The notes: a model not told the origin generated them from the letters alone. 51,427 nt of DNA from Bacteroidales bacterium (GCA_031272245.1 JAISUE010000054.1:1-51427); one strand, 5' to 3'; numbered from the stretch's first letter, positions 27,693-35,710 are shown. Program-made: numbers and translations.

Positions 27693-27863
27693 ATGGAAGA
27701 CGAATACATTTTAGAACAAATTAATGAATGGGAAGACGATATGTTTGACGCATATTGTACAATGGACACTGACATAGAAATGAATGAAAGTTTATCTGTT
27801 AGAATCATTAACAGGCTTATTGAGCTTTCAAGATTTGTAGACTATTATTGTCCGACTGTCTAA
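27693..27863 (+). CDS. 56-residue acidic protein coupled to DAHP synthase
   Basis: The ATG at 27693 opens a 56-codon frame starting MEDEYILEQINEWEDDMFD, strongly acidic at the N-terminus, with an amphipathic helix (SVRIINRLIELSRFVDYY) and three cysteines. The stop TAA shares its last base with the ATG of the DAHP synthase gene (TAATG), the standard arrangement for translational coupling. No family recognised and no aromatic-codon run, so it is not a classical attenuation leader. It could be a small partner or regulator of the enzyme, or an unrelated operon member. Confidence 0.6.
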   Translation: MEDEYILEQINEWEDDMFDAYCTMDTDIEMNESLSVRIINRLIELSRFVDYYCPTV

Positions 27864-28948
27864 TGCAAATAAATAAATTAGACTCAATTAAAGATAATAA
27901 ACCTTTTATTATTGCAGGACCATGCAGTGCAGAAAGTAGATTTCAAGTAATTGAAACAGCAAAAGAAATTGTAAAAGAAAGTGAAAACATTGTAAAATGG
28001 TTCAGGGCAGGGGTATGGAAACCGCGTACACGACCTTCTGATTTTGAAGGCGCAGGAAAAAAAGCTTTGCAATGGCTTGCAGAAGTTAAACAAATTACAG
28101 GATTATCTGTATGCACCGAAGTAATAAAGCCCAATCATATTGAAAAATGTCTCGAAAGTAGAATGGACGGGCTTTGGATTGGTGCGAGAACAACTGCTAA
28201 TCCTTATTTAGTACAGGAACTTGCAAACACTTTACATACTCTTTCTGCGACAAACATTCCAATTTTTGTAAAAAATCCTCTCAATCCGGACTTGAATCTT
28301 TGGATTGGAGCAATGGAACGGTTTTATAATGCAGGATGTACAAACATTATAGCTGTACATAGAGGTTTCTGTTTGACCGATAACGGTAAGTATCGCAATA
28401 CTCCGCTTTGGCAGATACCCATAGAATTAAAAAGGTTGTTTCCTGATTTATTCTTAATTTGCGATCCAAGTCATATTGCAGGAAAAAATGAATATGTGCA
28501 GGAAATTTCTCAAATGGCAATGAATTTAAGCTTTGACGGTTTGATGATAGAGGTGCATAATTGTCCTGCTTCTGCAAAAACAGACAGCAAACAGCAGTTG
28601 AATCCTTCACAACTAAAAAAACTTTTAACAGAGCTTTATGTTCCGAATGATGGAAAAAAATTATTAGCGACTATAACATCTATTAGAGAGAAAATAGATT
28701 GCATTGACACAGAAATTATTTCCCTTTTGCAACAACGAATGCAATACAGTGAAGAATTGGCAAAAATAAAATGGAAAGAGAACATGAGCCTCTATCAACC
28801 ACAACGTTGGAAAGAGTTGCTGCAAAAAATAATTGAACAGGCAAAACAAAAAGGTTTGTCGGAAGATTTTATCAAATCACTTTTTGAACAAATACATGAG
28901 GAATCAATAAATGTACAGAATAATACTGTAGCAAAGAAACCAAAATAA
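27863..28948 (+). CDS. Bifunctional DAHP synthase / chorismate mutase (type II)
   Basis: 361 residues from ATG 27863; the frame is open 15 bases upstream but the overlap-coupled ATG fits best. The N-terminal KDSA/AroF-type DAHP synthase barrel (about 5-260) shows FIIAGPCSAES, WFRAGVWKPRTRPSDFEG, WIGARTTANPYLVQ, FVKNPLNPDLNLWIGA, ICDPSHIAGKN and LMIEVHNCP. The C-terminal AroQ-type chorismate mutase (about 270-355) shows IREKIDCIDTEIISLLQQRM. It condenses PEP and erythrose-4-P, and rearranges chorismate to prephenate. The fusion is common in Bacteroidota and Firmicutes and usually lets prephenate inhibit the synthase. It is followed 6 bases later by prmC. Confidence 0.94.
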   Translation: MQINKLDSIKDNKPFIIAGPCSAESRFQVIETAKEIVKESENIVKWFRAGVWKPRTRPSDFEGAGKKALQWLAEVKQITGLSVCTEVIKPNHIEKCLESRMDGLWIGARTTANPYLVQELANTLHTLSATNIPIFVKNPLNPDLNLWIGAMERFYNAGCTNIIAVHRGFCLTDNGKYRNTPLWQIPIELKRLFPDLFLICDPSHIAGKNEYVQEISQMAMNLSFDGLMIEVHNCPASAKTDSKQQLNPSQLKKLLTELYVPNDGKKLLATITSIREKIDCIDTEIISLLQQRMQYSEELAKIKWKENMSLYQPQRWKELLQKIIEQAKQKGLSEDFIKSLFEQIHEESINVQNNTVAKKPK

Positions 28949-28954
28949 CAATAA

Positions 28955-29827
28955 ATGAGAATACAATCCAATAAATTAAAAGATATAATAACTTTTACAA
29001 AAGACGAATTGAAAACCATTTACTCCCCAAATGAATGTCGCTCGTTAGCTTTAATCTTAATTGAATATTATGCACATATTTCTGTTGCGGAGGCTCTTTC
29101 TGCTCCCGAAACAACAATAAATGAAAGCGAACTTTTGGAAATAAATTTTGCAGTTAAAGAATTGAAAAATCACAAACCTGTGCAATATATTTTAGGGCAA
29201 ACAACTTTTTGTGGCATAACCATAAAAGTAAATGAGTCTGTTCTTATTCCGCGTCCGGAAACGGAAGAACTGGTTAATATTATTATTGAAGAGAATAATA
29301 ATTTTAACGGTAAGATTGCCGATTTAGGTTGCGGGAGCGGATGTATAACTCTGGCTTTGGCTCATTTTCTGCCGAATAGCGAAGTTACGGGTTTTGATTT
29401 GTCTGAAAAAGCATTGTCTGTTGCAAAAGAGAATAGTGTTTCTTTGGGAGAAAATAATCATTTACGAGTAAAGTTTTGTAAAAAGGATATTTTGACGCCG
29501 AATTTTACTGATGAAACCTTTGACATTATTGTTAGTAATCCTCCATACGTAAGAGAAAAAGAAAAGACAATGATGAAAAAAAATGTCCTTTGTTTTGAAC
29601 CGCAAGAGGCATTGTTTGTTCCGAACGAAGACCCATTAAAATTTTACAGGGCGATAGCAAAATTTGCAGAGAAAAATCTTAACTCCAAAGGGAAAATCTA
29701 CTTGGAAATCAATGAAAATTTCGCAAAAGACACCTTAAATCTGTTTATTTTTTCTAATTATAAATCAAAGATAATTAAAGACTTATTTGCGAAAGAAAGA
29801 TTTATTTACCTTGAAAAGTTAAACTAA
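28955..29827 (+). CDS. prmC: Release factor glutamine methyltransferase PrmC/HemK
   Basis: 290 residues. It methylates the Gln of the GGQ motif in release factors RF1/RF2. Seen: N-terminal helical RF-binding domain (about 1-75), PVQYILGQTTFCG (family hallmark), VLIPRPETEELV, the SAM-binding IADLGCGSGCITLALA, and the active-site NPPY in IIVSNPPYV, then LEINENF near the end. Normal length. Last gene of the coupled set with the 56-residue protein and DAHPS-CM; a tRNA-Ser with its own promoter follows. Confidence 0.95.
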   Translation: MRIQSNKLKDIITFTKDELKTIYSPNECRSLALILIEYYAHISVAEALSAPETTINESELLEINFAVKELKNHKPVQYILGQTTFCGITIKVNESVLIPRPETEELVNIIIEENNNFNGKIADLGCGSGCITLALAHFLPNSEVTGFDLSEKALSVAKENSVSLGENNHLRVKFCKKDILTPNFTDETFDIIVSNPPYVREKEKTMMKKNVLCFEPQEALFVPNEDPLKFYRAIAKFAEKNLNSKGKIYLEINENFAKDTLNLFIFSNYKSKIIKDLFAKERFIYLEKLN

Positions 29828-29829
29828 AT

Positions 29830-29860
29830 TTTGCTAAAAAGAAAAAATATTGTACTTTTG
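29830..29860 (+). promoter_or_regulatory. Consensus Bacteroidota promoter for tRNA-Ser
   Basis: TTTG (29830-29833), 19 bases, TACTTTTG (29853-29860): a perfect match to TTTG-N19-TAnnTTTG. The predicted transcription start is within a few bases of the tRNA 5' end. Confidence 0.88.
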
Positions 29861-29865
29861 CAGAC

Positions 29866-29950
29866 GGAAAGTTGGCAGAGTGGTCGATTGCGGCAGTCTT
29901 GAAAACTGTTGACTGTAACAGGTCCGGGGGTTCGAATCCCTCACTTTCCG
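29866..29950 (+). tRNA. tRNA-Ser (anticodon UGA)
   Basis: 85 bases. Acceptor stem GGAAAGT pairs with ACTTTCC (29943-29949), discriminator G29950. D-arm GGCAGAGTGGTCGATTGC; anticodon loop CTTGAAA, with anticodon TGA closed by CAGT/ACTG; a serine-type long variable arm; T-arm GGGGGTTCGAATCCCTC. The CCA end is not encoded (the gene is followed by CAATC), so it is added enzymatically. Confidence 0.97.
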
Positions 29951-29982
29951 CAATCAATTCATTGATTTAGGTTTTTAATTTC

Positions 29983-30022
29983 ATAACGGCTTTCGTTTGT
30001 TTCAAGCGGAGCCGTTATTTTT
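29983..30022 (+). terminator. Rho-independent terminator downstream of tRNA-Ser
   Basis: ATAACGGCT (29983-29991) pairs perfectly with AGCCGTTAT (30010-30018), followed by TTTT. It ends the tRNA transcript 32 bases after the mature 3' end. Confidence 0.88.
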
Positions 30023-30289
30023 ATCTCATTGCTCTTCTTTGTTTTAAGGAAAATAAATATTTCAATCCACATTTCATAAATTTTTTATTGCAAATCTGAA
30101 AACAGCAACGCAAATCCCTGATTGTTTTGTTTTTTACAGTTGAAAAAAGATACAATCTCAAAAAAATACGAAGTCTTTTCAATACAACTAATGCCGATTA
30201 AATTTAAATTTTCGGGCGAATATAAAAATATATCAACATTCTTTTATCCGTCCATATTCTATATTAAGACTGTTTTATAATTTTGCTCT

Positions 30290-30430
30290 CCGTAAAAGTG
30301 CGAAAGTCTTATAACGGTGTTTTTAAGTTTCCGCAAAAGTGCGAAAGTCTTATAACGATGTTTTTAGGTTTCCGCAAAAGTGCGAAAGTCTTATAACAGT
30401 GTTTTCAGGTTTCCGCAAAAGAGCGAAAGT
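30290..30430 (+). repeat. 3.4 copies of a 41-bp tandem repeat
   Basis: Units start at 30290, 30331, 30372 and 30413 (the last partial), each beginning CCGCAAAAGTGCGAAAGTCT and ending in a T-rich stretch; copies differ at a few bases only. Each unit has a 4-bp hairpin CGCA-AAAG-TGCG; in unit 1 the first pair is changed. The array ends about 50 bases before the DUF6261-like gene. The 270 bases between the tRNA terminator and the array hold nothing I recognise. There are no spacers, so it is not CRISPR. Confidence 0.93.
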
Positions 30431-30478
30431 TAAAATAATATGAAATTTATATGATTGACAATTAAAAAATATTAGAAA

Positions 30479-31189
30479 ATGATAAAAATCAAAAAATTGC
30501 ATTTACCTCATTTGCGAAATGAAGAATGGTTCGAATTTATGCGAGAAATCAAACAACTAATAACAATGGATACTGTTGTTTGTGAAAGTATGTCTGACGA
30601 AATGGAAACGCTGACAGAACTTTTACACAAGGCAGAACTCGCCCTGCGACAAATGCGGAAAAGCGAAATATCGCAGGAAATTGTCGCTTTAGACCGCAAA
30701 CGCGAAAACATTTACACAGGATTGAAATATCATCTTTTGTCGGCAAAATATCATTTCCAAACTCAAAAACAAAACGCAGGGCAGGTACTTTTAACTGTTC
30801 TTAAAAGTTACGGGAATATATTTAAGCAAACGTATTACGAAGAATCGGGAACAATTCAGCATTTGACGGAAATTTTACAAAATAAATATGGTAACGAGGT
30901 CAGCATTTTGGGCATTGAAGAGTGGATTTCTCAATTACAATCGGTCAATGAAGAATTTTTCACTGCACTGCAAAACAGAAATAAGGAGCAGGGTCAAAAA
31001 ATTAAATTTACGATGGCTGATGTGAGGCTTCAAACAGACATTTGTTACCGTTCAATAACCGAAAAGTTAGAGGCTTTAGCCCTTCTCAACAGTCAAAACG
31101 ACAGTTTTCATGATGTAATTAACAATATAAATGCGGCGGTTAAGAAAAATAAAAATCTGCTTACTCACCGTAATACGAAAAATGAGTGA
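30479..31189 (+). CDS. DUF6261-like Bacteroidota protein
   Basis: 236 residues, all-helical in appearance, no signal or membrane segment. The start MIKIKKLHLPHLRNEEWFEFMREI resembles the Bacteroidota-restricted DUF6261 family (L-x-x-L-x-N-x-E-x-F pattern) and the ending is lysine-rich. The function of the family is unknown. The gene is more GC-rich than argS or lpxD and sits just after a 41-bp tandem repeat array, suggesting a variable or recently gained locus. It converges on queE with a 6-base gap. Family assignment is from memory of the N-terminal pattern. Confidence 0.6.
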   Translation: MIKIKKLHLPHLRNEEWFEFMREIKQLITMDTVVCESMSDEMETLTELLHKAELALRQMRKSEISQEIVALDRKRENIYTGLKYHLLSAKYHFQTQKQNAGQVLLTVLKSYGNIFKQTYYEESGTIQHLTEILQNKYGNEVSILGIEEWISQLQSVNEEFFTALQNRNKEQGQKIKFTMADVRLQTDICYRSITEKLEALALLNSQNDSFHDVINNINAAVKKNKNLLTHRNTKNE

Positions 31190-31195
31190 AAAACA

Positions 31196-31801
31196 TTAAG
31201 GAATATTCATATATTTATGGCTTTGCAGCGATATGCACCATTGCGGATTTTGTTTTATGTACTCAACAATATTATTCATAACTTTGTCTTTTACGCTCCA
31301 TTCCGGTTGCAAATATAGCAGGCAATCCATACGAACTTTTTTTGCATAATATTCGGCAAAAGCAAAATCGTCTTCATCGCAAATAATTATTTTTAATTCA
31401 TCTGCCAATTTTATATTCTCGTCCAAGGGTTTAATGTTCTTTTTTGCCGACAGACATATCCAGTCCCATTGCCCGCTAAACTTTGACGTTCCTGACGTTT
31501 CAAGGAAAACAGTTATTCCTTTCTCATGCAATCTTTTTGTCAAATAATCCAAATTATAAAGCAGGGGTTCTCCGCCTGTTACGACAGCGTTTTTTGTCGG
31601 CAGGGTCTCAATCCGTCGGATTATATCATCAATTTTTGTCGGTTCAATGTGCGAAATGTTCCACGACTGTTTGGAATCGCAAAAATCACAACCGACATCG
31701 CAACCGCCAATCCGTATGAAATATGCTGCCTTACCCGTGTTATAACCTTCCCCCTGCAATGAATAAAATTCTTCAAGTACGGGTAAAAATTCATTATTCA
31801 T
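31196..31801 (-). CDS. queE: 7-carboxy-7-deazaguanine synthase
   Basis: 201 residues. Radical-SAM enzyme that turns carboxytetrahydropterin (the QueD product) into carboxydeazaguanine on the way to preQ0. Seen: PVLEEFYSLQGEGYNTGKAAYFIRIGGCDVGCDFCDSK, where the iron-sulfur motif has the family spacing CxxxCxxC; then VVTGGEPLLYN and LETSGT, and the C-terminal LYLQPEW and ISLQSHKYMNIP typical of QueE. The start overlaps the end of folD by 8 bases, so the pair is cotranscribed leftward. queD is at 5016. Confidence 0.95.
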   Translation of the reverse strand: MNNEFLPVLEEFYSLQGEGYNTGKAAYFIRIGGCDVGCDFCDSKQSWNISHIEPTKIDDIIRRIETLPTKNAVVTGGEPLLYNLDYLTKRLHEKGITVFLETSGTSKFSGQWDWICLSAKKNIKPLDENIKLADELKIIICDEDDFAFAEYYAKKVRMDCLLYLQPEWSVKDKVMNNIVEYIKQNPQWCISLQSHKYMNIP

Positions 31802-32687
31802 TATTTTGGAACTTTGATTTGTAAGCCTTCATGGTGTTGTATAGCAGGCAAGCGATTGTCATAGGACCTACGCCGCCGGGTACCGGTGTTATTTTACTGC
31901 ACTTTGCTTTTACTTTCTCAAAATCCACATCGCCAATTATATGATAGCCTTTCTCGCTATTGTCCGCTATTCTGTGAATACCTACATCTATAACCACTGC
32001 CCCATCTTTCACCATATCTTCTGTTATAAAGGCAGGCTTTCCGATTGCTACAATTAGAATATCCGCTGTCAGACATATTTCTTTGAGGTTTTCCGTTTTG
32101 GAATGACAAAGAGTTACAGTGCAATTTGCAGAAGCTTCATTACGGGAAAGTAATATTGCAACAGGAGTACCAACAATATTACTCCGACCAACAACAACGC
32201 AATGTTTTCCCTGAGTTTCCACACCGGAACGTTCCAAAAGCAGTTTAATTCCCAAAGGTGTCGCCGGGATAAATGAAGAAAGACCCAGACTCATCCTGCC
32301 AACATTTACAGGATTAAATCCATCGACATCTTTTTTCGGAGATATTGCATTGATGATTGTCTGTTCGTTAATATGTTCAGGCAACGGTAATTGAACGATA
32401 TATCCATCAACTTCGGAATCTGTGTTTAGAAATTCAACCATTTGCAGCAGTTCTTCTTCCGAAGTATTTGCCGGAAGTCTGTAAACAGAAGAGAAGAAGC
32501 CAGTTTCTTTGCTTTGTTTTTCTTTACTTGCCACGTATGAAAGACTTGCTCCATCTTCTCCGACAATAATTGCAGCGAGATGAGGAGCACGTTTTCCACT
32601 GTCTAACATTTCAGAGACTTCATGTGCCAATTCATGTTTAATATCTTTGGCTATCTGTTTTCCGTCTATCAATTCGTATTTATTCAT
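31794..32687 (-). CDS. folD: Methylenetetrahydrofolate dehydrogenase / cyclohydrolase
   Basis: 297 residues. Bifunctional cytoplasmic enzyme interconverting 5,10-methylene-, methenyl- and 10-formyl-THF. Seen: SYVASKEKQSKETGF (catalytic Lys and Tyr region), VDGYIVQLPLPEHIN, PKKDVDGFNPVNVG, ATPLGIKLLL, CVVVGRSNIVGTPVAILL (NADP loop) and the C-terminal TPVPGGVGPMTIACLLYNT. First gene of a leftward pair with queE. Its promoter region is shared with ackA through a perfect 12-bp inverted repeat. Confidence 0.96.
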   Translation of the reverse strand: MNKYELIDGKQIAKDIKHELAHEVSEMLDSGKRAPHLAAIIVGEDGASLSYVASKEKQSKETGFFSSVYRLPANTSEEELLQMVEFLNTDSEVDGYIVQLPLPEHINEQTIINAISPKKDVDGFNPVNVGRMSLGLSSFIPATPLGIKLLLERSGVETQGKHCVVVGRSNIVGTPVAILLSRNEASANCTVTLCHSKTENLKEICLTADILIVAIGKPAFITEDMVKDGAVVIDVGIHRIADNSEKGYHIIGDVDFEKVKAKCSKITPVPGGVGPMTIACLLYNTMKAYKSKFQNNE

Positions 32688-32727
32688 AAACTTTTATGTG
32701 TTTAATTTAAGTATGTATTATTAGAAT

Positions 32728-32765
32728 CTTGCAAAGATACTCATTTTTTTTACTATCTTTGCAAG
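32728..32765. promoter_or_regulatory. Palindromic divergent promoter between folD and ackA
   Basis: CTTGCAAAGATA (32728-32739) and TATCTTTGCAAG (32754-32765) form a perfect 12-bp inverted repeat around a 14-base spacer. Each arm contains a TATCTTTG -7 box facing outward, one for ackA (32754-32761) and one for folD (32739-32732). A TTG for each promoter's -33 lies in the opposite arm, at 22-base spacing. Confidence 0.75.
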
Positions 32766-32793
32766 CAAAAAATAATAAATTAAACAATCAAAA

Positions 32794-33996
32794 ATGAACA
32801 TATTAGTTTTGAATTGCGGTTCTTCTTCAATAAAATATCAGTTAATTGATATGCAAGAAGACAAAGCAACTGTTTTAGCAAAAGGTCTTTTAGAAAGAAT
32901 AGGATTAGAAATGGGAGAATTTACCCACAGACCAAAAGGGAAAGACAAATATTATGAACAATTACCAATACAAAATCACAAAGCAGGTATTACTTTGGTA
33001 CTAAAAGCTTTGACCGATGAAAAAATGGGGGTTATTTCTTCATTAAAAGAAATAAATGCTTGTGGTCATCGTGTAGCTCATGGTGGAGAAGTTTTCAGAC
33101 AATCAGTAATCGTAGGTTCGAAGGAAAAAGAACAAATAAAAGATTTGTTTGCTTTAGCTCCATTGCATAATCCTGCAAATTTAGATGGAATAGAAGCTAT
33201 GGAAACATTATTGCCTACTGTTCCGCAGGTTGCAGTTTTTGATACATCTTTTCATCAAACAATGCCAGCGCTGGCTTATCTTTATGCTATTCCTTATGAA
33301 TATTATTTGAATGATAAAATTCGTAGATATGGTTTTCATGGAACTTCTCACAGATTTGTAGCTCCAAAAGCGGCACAAATGGTAGGAATGGATATTAATA
33401 ACAGTAAAATTATAAGTTGTCATCTTGGATCCGGTGCTTCTGTTTGTGCGGTAAAGAATGGAAAAAGTGTTGATACTTCAATGGGATTTACTCCTGTGGA
33501 AGGTTTGATAATGGGTTCTCGCTGCGGAGATTTAGATTTAGGTGTCCTCCTTTATATTGCAGAAAAAGAAAACATGACAACAAAAGATATGAATAACTTT
33601 ATAAATAAGAAATGTGGACTAGGTTCTATTACAGGAGGTGTTGTTGATATGCGTGATATTATTGCAGGAAAACTGGAAGGAAAAGAAAGAGAAACTTATG
33701 CTTTTGATATGTTTGCATATCGTGTTAAAAAATATATTGGTGCTTATGCTGCTGCAATGGGTGGAGTAGATATTATTCTTTTCACTGGCGGAATAGGAGA
33801 GAATGCTTCGTTACAGCGTGAAGCAATATGTGATGGTATGGAATTTCTTGGTGCAGAAATTGACAAAACATTAAACGAGCAATATACGGGAAAAGACGGA
33901 ATAATTTCAAAATCATCTTCTAAAGTTAAAATTTTGTCAGTAACAACAGACGAAGAATTAGTGATAGCAACAGATACATTTAATTTAATAAGATAA
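32794..33996 (+). CDS. ackA: Acetate kinase
   Basis: 400 residues, normal length. It makes ATP and acetate from acetyl phosphate in fermentation. Motifs: MNILVLNCGSSSIKYQL (phosphate 1), ACGHRVAHGGEVF, VAVFDTSFHQTMP, YGFHGTSHRFVA, ISCHLGSGASVCAVKNG, MGFTPVEGLIMGSRCGDLD, and the C-terminal DIILFTGGIGENA. The usual partner pta (phosphotransacetylase) is not adjacent. Divergent from folD. Confidence 0.97.
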   Translation: MNILVLNCGSSSIKYQLIDMQEDKATVLAKGLLERIGLEMGEFTHRPKGKDKYYEQLPIQNHKAGITLVLKALTDEKMGVISSLKEINACGHRVAHGGEVFRQSVIVGSKEKEQIKDLFALAPLHNPANLDGIEAMETLLPTVPQVAVFDTSFHQTMPALAYLYAIPYEYYLNDKIRRYGFHGTSHRFVAPKAAQMVGMDINNSKIISCHLGSGASVCAVKNGKSVDTSMGFTPVEGLIMGSRCGDLDLGVLLYIAEKENMTTKDMNNFINKKCGLGSITGGVVDMRDIIAGKLEGKERETYAFDMFAYRVKKYIGAYAAAMGGVDIILFTGGIGENASLQREAICDGMEFLGAEIDKTLNEQYTGKDGIISKSSSKVKILSVTTDEELVIATDTFNLIR

Positions 33997-34018
33997 AATT
34001 TTCATATTATTATTAAGG

Positions 34019-34049
34019 CTTAATAGTTAAAGTGTTTTTGACTATTAAG
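34019..34049 (+). terminator. Probable terminator hairpin after ackA
   Basis: CTTAATAGT (34019-34027) pairs perfectly with ACTATTAAG (34041-34049), followed by TTAATTTTATT. A weak T-tract, but the position fits the ackA 3' end. The loop contains the -33 element of the next promoter. Confidence 0.55.
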
Positions 34050-34067
34050 TTAATTTTATTACTTTTG
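34037..34067 (+). promoter_or_regulatory. Consensus promoter for the Zn peptidase gene
   Basis: TTTG (34037-34040), 19 bases, TACTTTTG (34060-34067): the same perfect TTTG-N19-TAnnTTTG layout as the tRNA-Ser promoter. The leader is about 30 bases. Confidence 0.85.
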
Positions 34068-34101
34068 TTGTGTTAAAAAATTAAAACAAAATAATTGAAA
34101 T

Positions 34102-34800
34102 ATGGAACAACCAAATCCTAATCTTATTTATTGGATTATATTTATTGGAGCTGCTGTTTTGAGCTGGATAATTAGCGGCTCATTAAAAAGTAAATTTAAA
34201 GAATACTCAAAAATTCCTACAAATGGAGGGTTGACAGGTAGAGATGTAGCAGAAAGAATGTTGCATGATAATGATATTTACGATGTTCAGGTAGTAAGTA
34301 TTGAAGGTTCATTGACCGATCATTACAATCCTCAAACTAAAATAGTTAATCTTTCCAAAGATGTTTATTTTGGAAACAGTGTTGCTGCTGCTGCTGTTGC
34401 CGCACACGAATGCGGACACGCTGTTCAACACACCCATGCTTATTCATGGCTAATGATGCGTTCAAAATTAGTACCTGTGGTTTCTTTTGCTTCGCATTGG
34501 GTTATGTGGGTATTGTTGGCAGGAATGTTATTGATAAAGGCGTTTCCGTCTCTTATGCTTTTTGGAATAATACTCTTCGCTTTAACCACTCTTTTCTCTT
34601 TTATTACGTTACCGGTTGAAATAAATGCTTCTCAAAGAGCTTTGGCTTGGTTAAATTCTCACGATATTACCACAAGAGAAACTCATACTAAAGCACAACA
34701 TGCTTTACGATTAGCAGCTTATACTTATGTTATTGCGGCACTTTCTTCACTTGCTACTTTGATGTATTATATTATGATTTATATGGGACGTAGAGAATAG
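34102..34800 (+). CDS. Membrane zinc metallopeptidase (YugP / DUF232 family)
   Basis: 232 residues. N-terminal membrane helix (about 8-25), then SIEGSLTDHYNPQTKIVNLS and the zinc motif in AAHECGHAVQH (about 107-117), two further hydrophobic helices (about 130-175), then LPVEINASQRALAWL and a final helix. This is the YugP-type Zn_peptidase_2 family, with HExxH as HECGH. The membrane-protein substrate is unknown. Followed 25 bases later by the PASTA protein, likely one transcript. Confidence 0.9.
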   Translation: MEQPNPNLIYWIIFIGAAVLSWIISGSLKSKFKEYSKIPTNGGLTGRDVAERMLHDNDIYDVQVVSIEGSLTDHYNPQTKIVNLSKDVYFGNSVAAAAVAAHECGHAVQHTHAYSWLMMRSKLVPVVSFASHWVMWVLLAGMLLIKAFPSLMLFGIILFALTTLFSFITLPVEINASQRALAWLNSHDITTRETHTKAQHALRLAAYTYVIAALSSLATLMYYIMIYMGRRE

Positions 34801-34825
34801 ATAATTTTCAAGTTATACAATTACA

Positions 34826-35677
34826 ATGTCAATAAGACAATTTCTCAAAACAAAACTTTTCTGGAAGCATTTTTTTATAATTATAGGAGTATTTCTACTC
34901 TTACTTATCATTATCTTTCAATTGTTGAAAGTTTATACCAGACATGGAAAAGAATATGAATTGCCAAATATTGTAGATTTTTCTATTGGTGAAATTAAAA
35001 CTATGCCTGAATTGGATTTGTTTGATATTGTAGTTATAGACAGTATATTTACGGAAGGAAAGCCTGAAGGAATCATACTTAAACAAGATCCTGTTGCAGG
35101 AACTAAAGTAAAAAAAGGACGTAAAATCTATGTCATTGTAACTTCACATACAGGAGAAATTATAGCAATGCCTAATTGTACAGATCAAAGTGTTAAAATG
35201 GCTGTACAGCAAATTGTTGCTGCAGGCTTACGAATAGGTTCTTTAATATTTAAATCAGGTGATATTTCTAATATAGTTGTAGGACAAAAATATGAAGGAA
35301 AACCGATAAATCCAAATGCAAAAATAAAACGTGGATCTTTTATTGATCTCGTTGTAGAAATAAGTGAAGATAATACCACTACAAATATGCCAAAAATTCT
35401 CGGAATGACAGAGAGTGAAGCCGAACAAGCTTTATGGTCTGCTTCCTTAAACATTGGAACAAAAACTTATGATGGTAAAAAAGATTCTGAACATTCAAGA
35501 GTTGTAGCTTTTGATCCGCCATATCGTTCATTTACGATAGGCTCTGCTGTGTCATTAATTTTTGCAAATGATACTAAAGCAAACTATAAATCTAAATTAG
35601 ATGACTTTCATATACAGGAAAATACGAAAGAAACAAATACAAATACCGATGAAGATTTATCTGACGAATATTTTTAA
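34826..35677 (+). CDS. PASTA-domain membrane protein
   Basis: 283 residues. Short cytoplasmic N-terminus, one membrane helix (about 15-36; FFIIIGVFLLLLIIIFQLL), then three PASTA repeats in the periplasm (about 45-110, 112-182, 184-256), each ending in a KxGRKIYVIVTS / KRGSFIDLVVEIS-like strand, and an acidic tail. PASTA modules bind peptidoglycan or muropeptides in PknB-type kinases and PBPs. Here no kinase or transpeptidase domain is attached. Bacteroidota proteins of this type are common and uncharacterised. Confidence 0.85.
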   Translation: MSIRQFLKTKLFWKHFFIIIGVFLLLLIIIFQLLKVYTRHGKEYELPNIVDFSIGEIKTMPELDLFDIVVIDSIFTEGKPEGIILKQDPVAGTKVKKGRKIYVIVTSHTGEIIAMPNCTDQSVKMAVQQIVAAGLRIGSLIFKSGDISNIVVGQKYEGKPINPNAKIKRGSFIDLVVEISEDNTTTNMPKILGMTESEAEQALWSASLNIGTKTYDGKKDSEHSRVVAFDPPYRSFTIGSAVSLIFANDTKANYKSKLDDFHIQENTKETNTNTDEDLSDEYF

Positions 35678-35710
35678 CTACAATAAATGTCTAAAGTAAT
35701 TTTCAAATTA

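Noticed and set aside
30290-30430. Tandem array considered as a small CRISPR
   Set aside because: Units are contiguous with no spacers, and no cas genes are present.
29951-30478. Possible prophage or integron attachment next to tRNA-Ser
   Set aside because: No integrase and no repeated tRNA 3' fragment downstream; a normal terminator follows the tRNA.
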